Made by a program: the position numbers and the translations under genes. Below are positions 7,542-12,478 of a DNA stretch of 12,478 nt, in pieces (the stretch's first letter is position 1; each line of letters opens with the position of its first letter). The notes under the pieces were generated by a model. The model searched no databases and was not told where the DNA came from. It saw only the letters and a program-made list of their open reading frames with translations. Source of the stretch: Immundisolibacteraceae bacterium (lineage in GTDB: Bacteria; Pseudomonadota; Gammaproteobacteria; Immundisolibacterales; Immundisolibacteraceae); the NCBI GenBank assembly GCA_016763355.1, contig JAESTY010000282.1:1-12478 (forward strand), given 5' to 3'.

Positions 7542-8870
7542 TTAAATGGTGATACCACGCCACTTACCCTGTAACCATAACCGCCGGAATAGCCATGCCT
7601 GCAATCCTCTGTGCATCTCCTGGGCAATCCAGATTCCTAGCAGTCCCCAGCCTAACCCAGGTCCAATAAGCCAGGCCAGCGGGGTAAACAGCAGCCACTG
7701 AGTAGTAAGCTGGATTCGCATTGGGCGACGTGGATCGCCAGCGCCAAGTAAGGAATGTTGGTAAACCCGTTTTATTCCTTCTAGCACCACGGTGACGCCG
7801 ATGATTTGCATCGGCAGAATTGCCATTGCCAGAGTCGCCGGATTGTGGATAAATATTTTTAATAAGGTTTCCGGGAAAAGCCACATCGGGCTACCAAGCA
7901 CGCTTAGCCCAATAACGCAGATCACCAGGCTTTCTCGTACCCAGCGCATGGCATCTTCCGGATCATTGCGACCCAGCGCCTGGCCGACCAGGGTGGCGCA
8001 GCCAATGGCCAGACCTAACCCAGGTAGTATTGCCACCGTGGTAATGTTGAGTAGCACACTGGCCGCAGCCAGTTCGGCGGTACCAACCAGGCCAAATATC
8101 CAGTAGAGCGCCACGTTGCCAGCCATTACCGACATCTGGGAAATACCGGAGGGCAGTGATTGCCGCACTAAGGTATTAAGCTCGCTGGATTTGGGCATGT
8201 TACGTAGGAACCCGGCCTGGCGAGCGTAGCGAAACCCCAGTACCAGGTAACAGACCGTGCCAATTGCCATGGATATGGCCGAGGCGAGTCCTGCGCCGGC
8301 GACGCCCATCTCGGCGGCGCCAAAGTGACCAAATATGAGTATGTAGTTAAGAATGATGTTGCTGCCGTGGATCAGTATCAGGGTCCACATGTAGAGTCGG
8401 GATAGATCAACCGCGTTCCAATAGCCACGAAAGCAGTAGTTGCTACACAAAAATATCGCTGCTGCGGCTCTAATCTGAAAATAGGGCACGGCGGCTTCGA
8501 TCACTGCTGGGTCGCCACTAAGTATCGGCATCAACATGGGTGCAATCCAGATCAGCAATAGTGACAGTGGCGGAGCTAGGAGTAGGGAAAGCAGCAGTCC
8601 GCCGTTGAGTACGGTGGCAGTTTGATCCAACCGGCCTTCGCCTTTACGCCGCGCTGCCATTGCCTGAACGCCGGTAGAAAGCCCAAGTATCAGAGATTGA
8701 AAGGTGAACAGGGTGAAGCTGGATAACCCAACCGCGGCGATGGCAGCATCGCCGAGCTGACCCACCATGGCAATATCGACCAGGTTAAGTGCGCTCTGGG
8801 AGACCATCGCGGCCATGATGGGGAGAGCCAGGCCGAAAATACGCCTGGCGCGCTGTTGGTCAATCAACAA
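7542..8870 (-). CDS. MATE family efflux transporter (NorM/DinF-like)
   Basis: The 442-residue polytopic inner-membrane protein is highly hydrophobic and fits twelve transmembrane helices in two related halves. MATE pumps exchange H+ or Na+ for cationic drugs or metabolites. The N-terminus (RIFGLALPIMAAMVSQ, then LNLVDIAMVGQLG) is typical; Asp32 in TM1 corresponds to the conserved acidic residue of DinF-type pumps. The second half contains ATLVGQALGRNDPEDA (a family signature region) and GAGDPRRPM. The start is TTG 8870: an in-frame TAA at 8900-8898 rules out a longer N-terminus, no ATG is available, and AGGA ends about ten bases upstream. It lies 82 bases downstream of the HIT gene and may be co-transcribed. 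A paralogue with the same C-terminal pattern ends at 12004. The transported compound is unknown. Confidence 0.93.
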   Translation of the reverse strand: MLIDQQRARRIFGLALPIMAAMVSQSALNLVDIAMVGQLGDAAIAAVGLSSFTLFTFQSLILGLSTGVQAMAARRKGEGRLDQTATVLNGGLLLSLLLAPPLSLLLIWIAPMLMPILSGDPAVIEAAVPYFQIRAAAAIFLCSNYCFRGYWNAVDLSRLYMWTLILIHGSNIILNYILIFGHFGAAEMGVAGAGLASAISMAIGTVCYLVLGFRYARQAGFLRNMPKSSELNTLVRQSLPSGISQMSVMAGNVALYWIFGLVGTAELAAASVLLNITTVAILPGLGLAIGCATLVGQALGRNDPEDAMRWVRESLVICVIGLSVLGSPMWLFPETLLKIFIHNPATLAMAILPMQIIGVTVVLEGIKRVYQHSLLGAGDPRRPMRIQLTTQWLLFTPLAWLIGPGLGWGLLGIWIAQEMHRGLQAWLFRRLWLQGKWRGITI

Positions 8871-8923
8871 ACGAAATGATTCCTGATGGGGCCAGGGTTA
8901 CTGGTAAGGGTTGGGAGAGCTGG

Positions 8924-8948
8924 CCGCCAATGGCGGTTATTTATTTTT
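8924..8948 (+). terminator. GC hairpin with T-rich tail, plus-strand orientation
   Basis: CCGCC-AAT-GGCGG (8924-8936) is a perfect 5-bp GC stem, followed on the plus strand by TTATTTATTTTTG, the form of an intrinsic terminator. No plus-strand gene precedes it. On the minus strand the hairpin is preceded by an A-rich run after the HIT stop and has no T tract after it, so minus transcripts would not terminate here. It may block antisense transcription or stabilise the 3' end of HIT mRNA. Confidence 0.35.
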
Positions 8949-8952
8949 GTTC

Positions 8953-9393
8953 TTACTTTAACTGTTGTCGAATTGTTGCGGCAATTTGTGCGGGTTGTCG
9001 AACCGCTGATAGCAACTCAGCAGCCTGGTCCGAATGGTCAGTCAGCAGTTCAACACGCAGGCGGTCATGTTGATAGCGCGGTAGTACGTGGTTATGAAGA
9101 TGAAAAACGGTTTGCCCCGCAGCGACACCGTTGGCCTGAAATATATTTATGCCGTCTGGGTTTATTGCGGCCTGCACTGCCTGAGCAACCTTAAGCGTCG
9201 CATCAGCCAGGTGTTGATAGGCCTGTTGGTCTATCTCCAATAGATTCTGGTGGTGCTGCTTCGGGATCACCAGGGTGTGGCCAGGATTGATCGGGTTGAT
9301 GTCCAGAAAAGCCAGGGTCCAGTGGTCTTCATGGACGGTGGTAGCCACTGACTTGCCAGCAACGATGTCGCAGAATACGCAGGCTGATTTCAT
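8953..9393 (-). CDS. HIT (histidine triad) family protein
   Basis: The product is a 146-residue cytosolic protein of the Hint-like branch of the histidine-triad superfamily, which hydrolyses nucleotide phosphoramidates and related nucleotide conjugates. It begins MKSACVFCDIVAGK, where Cys5 and Cys8 match the zinc-type CxxC of many bacterial members. A DINPINPGHTLVIPK segment (31-45) follows, and then the active site HLHNHVLPR: His98, His100 and His102, with His100 the expected nucleophile. The start is ATG 9393. A longer frame runs back to 9531 inside the histidine kinase gene, but the family start matches 9393. The Shine-Dalgarno sequence is poor. It follows the histidine kinase stop by 43 bases and could be translated from the same transcript. 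The natural substrate is unknown. Confidence 0.93.
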   Translation of the reverse strand: MKSACVFCDIVAGKSVATTVHEDHWTLAFLDINPINPGHTLVIPKQHHQNLLEIDQQAYQHLADATLKVAQAVQAAINPDGINIFQANGVAAGQTVFHLHNHVLPRYQHDRLRVELLTDHSDQAAELLSAVRQPAQIAATIRQQLK

Positions 9394-9436
9394 GGGCTCA
9401 ATGGGATGATTTTGGCTGATCTGTGCGTTCTTTAGT

Positions 9437-11401
9437 CTAGGCTGGCTTATCCAGTATTTGACGCACATGACGCAGCAGGTCGGAGGGTGTAAACGGCTTC
9501 TGTAGTAGCTGGAGTCCCTGTCGCAGCACAAAATCGGTATGGATGCCGTTGGTGGAATAGCCGCTACAGAACAGGCAACGTACGTCTGGGTTGAGATTGT
9601 GAATCATCTCAAAAGCCTGTTTACCACCGAGTTGCGGCATGATCACATCAAGCAAGACCAGATCGATGCTGTCGCCCTGGGTTTGATAAAGGTCAACGGC
9701 CTCGCGACCATTGGTCACCGCTAATATCTGATAGCCCGCATCTTCGAGCACGGTTTTAGCCAGCTCCAGAATGGTTGGGTCGTCCTCGGCAATCAGCAGG
9801 GTCTCGCTGCCGCCCTGAATGCGCTCGGAAAGTTTGTTGCCTACTGTGGTGGCGGGTCTTTCAGTTTGCGGGAAATAGATTTTGAAAGTGGTGCCTTTAC
9901 CGGGCTCGCTGTAGGCCTGGATCATGCCATCGTGCTGCTGAACGATGCCATAAGCCATGGAAAGCCCGAGCCCGCTGCCACCCTCTGCTTTGGTGGAGAA
10001 AAATGGCTCGAAAATCTGTTTCAGGGTTTCGTTATCCATACCACTGCCGTTGTCGGAAACGCTGATCATCACGTATCGACCGGGACTGGCCCAGCGATGG
10101 GTACGGCAATATTCACCGGTGATAAGGATGTTCTCGGTTTCAATCGTCAACACGCCACCCTCAGACATGGCGTCGCGGGCATTCAGGTAAAGGTTCAGCA
10201 ATACCTGCTCTAGTTGCACTGGATCGATATGAACCGTACCCAGGCTGTGGCCGGGAATAAAATCAAACTCGATATGGGTGCCAATCAGCCGCTCGATCAT
10301 CTCCCGATTGTGATCGATTAAATCGTTCAGGCTGACATCCTGCTTATCAAGTACCTGGCGCCGACCAAAAGCAAGCAGCTGCCGGGTCAGGGTGGCTGCG
10401 CGGGTAGCTGCATCGTGGATATGGCGTAACTGTTTACGATGGGTTTCCTGGACCTCCGGGTTTTCAATCAATAAATCGGAAAAGCCTAGTATGCCTTGCA
10501 ACAGGTTGTTGAAATCGTGGGCGATACCGCTAGCGAGTTCGCCGACACTTTCCATCTTTTGTGCCTGCCGTAGCTGCTCTTCGAGCCGTCGGCGATCGGT
10601 AATATCGATCGCAGTGACTCTTAATAAATTATCGCTACCAGCCAGCTGCTGTAGCTGCACTTCGGCAATCACATCGGCGCCAGCTTTGGTGCGATAGATC
10701 CATTCAAAACGGGGTGATTGCCCGCCCAAAGTCATAGTTGAAAGCTGTTCTACGCGTTCACCTGTAGAGCCATCAGGTTGTAGGTCAGGGCTTATATCCT
10801 GAACGGTCATTCCCCTTAACTGCTCATCGGAATAGCCAACCATTTCGAGCATTGCTGGATTGAAATTTTCGATCAGTCCAGATTTCAGGTTGAAAATAAC
10901 GATCGCTTCCGGTGCAGATTCAAATAACTGCCGATACTGCTCTTCACCCTGCTGTTTTTCACGCAATAACAGTAGCGTATTGAGACGGTCGGTGGTGCGT
11001 AGGGCAATGCTCTTTAGCAAACGTTTGTCAGCTTCATTCCAACTACGTGGGTGACTACATTGATGAAGACCAAATAACCATGGATCGCCGCTAGCCGGTC
11101 TTACAGCAATCGCCAGTTGGCTCTGAATTTTTGAAAACTCCGTCATGGTTGCTGGAAGTTCAAAATCCTGATCTGGGCCATAGCTGATCGGTTCGTTTTG
11201 CTCCAGCAGTCGACTTCGTAGCAGCACAAAGTCGCCGTTATCTGCCAGGTCCCTGTCCCGGGTCCGAGCACCGGGAAAATCTGGTTGATGGGCTTCGTAC
11301 GGGACTTCTATCACTTCCGTATTGGCTCCAGAAGGGGCAATCAGCCACGCACGGTCTGCGCTCATCCTGTCTAATAGAAACTCAACGATCATATTGAGCA
11401 C
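9437..11401 (-). CDS. Hybrid sensor histidine kinase, GAF-PAS-HisKA-HATPase-REC portion (3' part of a frameshifted gene)
   Basis: The nominal GTG at 11401 yields 654 residues, but coding clearly continues in the same frame to 11581. The N-terminal part (about 1-145) is a GAF-type sensor domain. A PAS domain spans about 150-268, ending at the DITDRR motif. The dimerisation/phosphoacceptor helix has GIAHDFNNLL with His295. The ATPase domain has Asn407 (N box), DNGSGM at 450-455 (G1), FEPFFSTK and GSGLGLS. A receiver domain follows (532-650), with acidic residues Glu539, Asp540 and Asp541, phosphoacceptor Asp585, Ser613 and Lys635. The kinase should autophosphorylate on His and pass phosphate to its own receiver. 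There is no ribosome-binding site before the GTG, and 60 good upstream codons connect to the PAS frame, so the real protein would be about 814 residues if the frame were restored. No cognate output regulator is in the window. Confidence 0.88.
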   Translation of the reverse strand: MLNMIVEFLLDRMSADRAWLIAPSGANTEVIEVPYEAHQPDFPGARTRDRDLADNGDFVLLRSRLLEQNEPISYGPDQDFELPATMTEFSKIQSQLAIAVRPASGDPWLFGLHQCSHPRSWNEADKRLLKSIALRTTDRLNTLLLLREKQQGEEQYRQLFESAPEAIVIFNLKSGLIENFNPAMLEMVGYSDEQLRGMTVQDISPDLQPDGSTGERVEQLSTMTLGGQSPRFEWIYRTKAGADVIAEVQLQQLAGSDNLLRVTAIDITDRRRLEEQLRQAQKMESVGELASGIAHDFNNLLQGILGFSDLLIENPEVQETHRKQLRHIHDAATRAATLTRQLLAFGRRQVLDKQDVSLNDLIDHNREMIERLIGTHIEFDFIPGHSLGTVHIDPVQLEQVLLNLYLNARDAMSEGGVLTIETENILITGEYCRTHRWASPGRYVMISVSDNGSGMDNETLKQIFEPFFSTKAEGGSGLGLSMAYGIVQQHDGMIQAYSEPGKGTTFKIYFPQTERPATTVGNKLSERIQGGSETLLIAEDDPTILELAKTVLEDAGYQILAVTNGREAVDLYQTQGDSIDLVLLDVIMPQLGGKQAFEMIHNLNPDVRCLFCSGYSTNGIHTDFVLRQGLQLLQKPFTPSDLLRHVRQILDKPA

Positions 11402-11445
11402 TTTATCAGGGTCGGTTTGTAGAAATAGCAGGTCTTCAAAATCTG

Positions 11446-11880
11446 CTAAAACCTGGAGATGAGCTTCGTTTTGTTCGATTGCCTGTTGTTGTTGACGCTC
11501 TTCGGTAATGTCCCTAAACAGGGAAATAATGGTGGCCTGATTCTCAAGGGTGAATAGCTGAGCGGATGATCGACAGAAGCGGGGCCCTGGCCGGGAATGT
11601 CGAGTAATCTTTCTTCGCTATAAAAACCGTGGTGGCTCATCACGCTATCGATGAACTTTTCTCTTTGTACTGGTTTAAGCCATGCCAGGTCTGCGCTGGT
11701 GTATCGACCAACCAGCGACTCTCGACTACTCCCGGTCCAACGCTCAAAAGCTGGATTGACATCGATGATCAGTCCATTATCGAGACGGGTGATGATGGTT
11801 GGTGCAGGGCTTTTCTCGAAGGCATAGCGATACATTTCGTAATTGACGGAGTGATCGCTGGGAGATGGAGGCATAGTCAT
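11446..11880 (-). CDS. PAS sensor domain, 5' part of the frameshifted histidine kinase
   Basis: As read, this frame gives a 144-residue protein. Residues 16-100 form a PAS domain (YRYAFEKSPAPTIITR, DVNPAFERWTG, GFYSEERLLDIPG) that would sense a small ligand or redox/light state as the first input module of the histidine kinase. After Pro100 the frame becomes random-looking and ends at 11446. The -1 frame from 11581 supplies the expected PAS end: RFCRSSAQLF, then FRDITEE, leading directly into the GAF domain. A 1-base deletion in the C4 run (complement of 11581-11584) explains this. The ATG at 11880 and another at 11874 are both possible starts; neither has a strong Shine-Dalgarno sequence. 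A sequencing error, a true mutation and a recoding site are all possible; see the findings. Confidence 0.7.
   Translation of the reverse strand: MTMPPSPSDHSVNYEMYRYAFEKSPAPTIITRLDNGLIIDVNPAFERWTGSSRESLVGRYTSADLAWLKPVQREKFIDSVMSHHGFYSEERLLDIPGQGPASVDHPLSYSPLRIRPPLFPCLGTLPKSVNNNRQSNKTKLISRF
11579..11587 (-). other. Frameshift site in the histidine kinase gene
   Basis: On the minus strand the sequence reads CAG GGC CCC GCT in the first frame, while the homologous continuation begins CGC TTC TGT one base earlier. One added C in the C4 run would give Gly-Pro-Arg-Phe-Cys and restore a single frame of about 814 codons (100 + 60 + 654). The run is a homopolymer, so an assembly error is a strong alternative. 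Confidence 0.75.
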
Positions 11881-11909
11881 TGGATTTGGTCTGGTAATGT
11901 TGACAGATG

Positions 11910-11939
11910 ATTGTTTTCAGTAATAGACAGCTATTTCAA
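11910..11939 (-). promoter_or_regulatory. Candidate promoter of the histidine kinase gene
   Basis: On the minus strand TTGAAA (11939-11934) and AACAAT (11915-11910), with an 18-base spacer, could be the -35 and -10 boxes. Transcription would start near 11903, about 23 bases before the ATG at 11880. The -35 is good and the -10 moderate. It lies just downstream of the terminator of the preceding MATE gene, which fits an independent transcription start. Confidence 0.35.
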
Positions 11940-11974
11940 TTCGATATTACGTTGAAAGAGTGACTAACGCCAAC

Positions 11975-12000
11975 CAAAAAACCCTAAAATTCATGGGGTT
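11975..12000 (-). terminator. Rho-independent terminator of the second MATE gene
   Basis: Four bases after the TGA at 12004, the minus strand reads AACCC, an 11-base loop, GGGTT, then a continuous T run (complement of the A's at 11975-11981). The stem is only 5 bp with a fairly long loop, so it is a modest terminator, but its position directly after the stop and the T tract support it. Confidence 0.5.
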
Positions 12001-12003
12001 AGA

Positions 12004-12478
12004 TCACAGTCTTCGTCCGGCCCAATGACCTTGTCGCCAAATCCTGTAATAAGCCGCCAGTTGTAGACATCGGTAGATTTCCTGGGCAACCCAGATCGCC
12101 AGCAGGCCCGAGCCAAGCCAGGTCAGTCCCAGCATGGGACCCACCAGGTAAGACAGCGGCAGGGCAAACAACCATTGTGTTGATAACGCTATGCGGGTCA
12201 CTCGATGAGCATCACCGGCGCCAATCAGCGCATGCATAAGCACCATCTTTAAGCCCTCAATTGCCACCGTAATACCGACTATTTGCAACGGCAGTCTGGC
12301 CATATTTAGGGTCTGTTGATCGATAATAAAGGGTAGTAATACTAACTGTGGGAAAGCCCACATCGGCACGCCAATTATCAACATTGCCAATACGCACAAA
12401 CGACAAATATCCTTGACCCAGATTCGTGCCATCTGGGGGTTGCCGCTGCCCAGAGCCTGCCCCACCAGCGAGGTGGCC
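12004..12478 (-). CDS. MATE family efflux transporter, C-terminal part, 5' end outside window
   Basis: The open frame enters from the right edge and ends at TGA 12004-12006, giving about 157 residues of a MATE transporter C-terminal half. It begins ATSLVGQALGSGNP, aligning with ATLVGQALGRNDP of the complete MATE gene at 7542-8870. It continues through GVPMWAFP, LPLQIVGITVAIEGLK, GAGDAHRV, STQWLF and LLAIWVAQEIYRCLQ, all with counterparts in that gene. Identity is perhaps 40-50% by eye. A GLTWLGSGLLAIW stretch has about four extra residues. The GTG at 12465 is internal, not a start. The product should be a multi-pass inner-membrane H+ or Na+ antiporter; the substrate is unknown. It is followed by a short intrinsic terminator and then the histidine kinase gene. 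Confidence 0.9.
   Translation of the reverse strand, partial: ATSLVGQALGSGNPQMARIWVKDICRLCVLAMLIIGVPMWAFPQLVLLPFIIDQQTLNMARLPLQIVGITVAIEGLKMVLMHALIGAGDAHRVTRIALSTQWLFALPLSYLVGPMLGLTWLGSGLLAIWVAQEIYRCLQLAAYYRIWRQGHWAGRRL

Noticed and set aside
9394..9531. N-terminal extension of the HIT protein into the histidine kinase gene
   Set aside because: The extra 46 residues (Cys- and Arg-rich) match no HIT family member. The family start pattern (M-K-x-x-C-V-F-C) begins at 9393, and the upstream stretch is already coding for the receiver domain in another frame.
11629..11910. Plus-strand open frame opposite the PAS domain
   Set aside because: It is a reverse-strand shadow of a well-supported PAS coding sequence, with no start signal.
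1..12478. CRISPR arrays, tRNA or rRNA genes, insertion sequences, phage or toxin-antitoxin genes
   Set aside because: I saw no direct repeat series, cloverleaf, transposase motif or paired small genes. Intergenic gaps are all under 300 bases and hold only the short elements listed.

Overview
This 12.5 kb chromosomal window most likely comes from a Gammaproteobacterium. The base composition is mid-GC, the start sites look ordinary, and the gene families (DUF2845 secreted protein, kinase-HDOD-GAF protein, COG1033-type RND exporter, paired MATE transporters) suggest a marine or aquatic lineage. The organism call is an inference from gene content; no rRNA or tRNA is present to anchor it. All genes but one are on the minus strand, spacing is tight, and no intergenic gap exceeds 300 bases.

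From left to right: the 5' end of a 2-oxo acid dehydrogenase E1 alpha gene (minus, runs off the left edge); a divergent regulatory region of about 255 bp with a perfect 8-bp inverted repeat; a glutathione S-transferase-family gene (the only plus-strand gene); a large cytosolic protein with Ser/Thr kinase, HDOD and GAF domains; a small secreted DUF2845 protein behind a reasonable sigma70-like promoter; a 12-TM RND/MMPL-type exporter with an unusual acidic, tryptophan-containing insert; a MATE efflux transporter; a HIT-family hydrolase; a hybrid sensor histidine kinase (PAS-GAF-PAS-HisKA-HATPase-REC) split by a one-base frameshift in a C4 run; and the C-terminal third of a second, paralogous MATE transporter that runs off the right edge and ends at a likely intrinsic terminator.

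Functionally, two envelope-transport themes (RND exporter with a secreted DUF2845 neighbour; two MATE pumps) sit among two signalling proteins (the kinase-HDOD-GAF protein and the hybrid histidine kinase). The order histidine kinase, HIT, MATE (gaps of 43 and 82 bases) could be one transcript. The DUF2845 gene has its own promoter candidate. I see no mobile element, CRISPR array, phage gene or toxin-antitoxin pair. Nothing here is convincingly a new multi-gene system. The points most worth following are the frameshifted histidine kinase, the kinase-HDOD-GAF fusion with a non-RD catalytic loop, and the acidic Trp repeats in the RND exporter.
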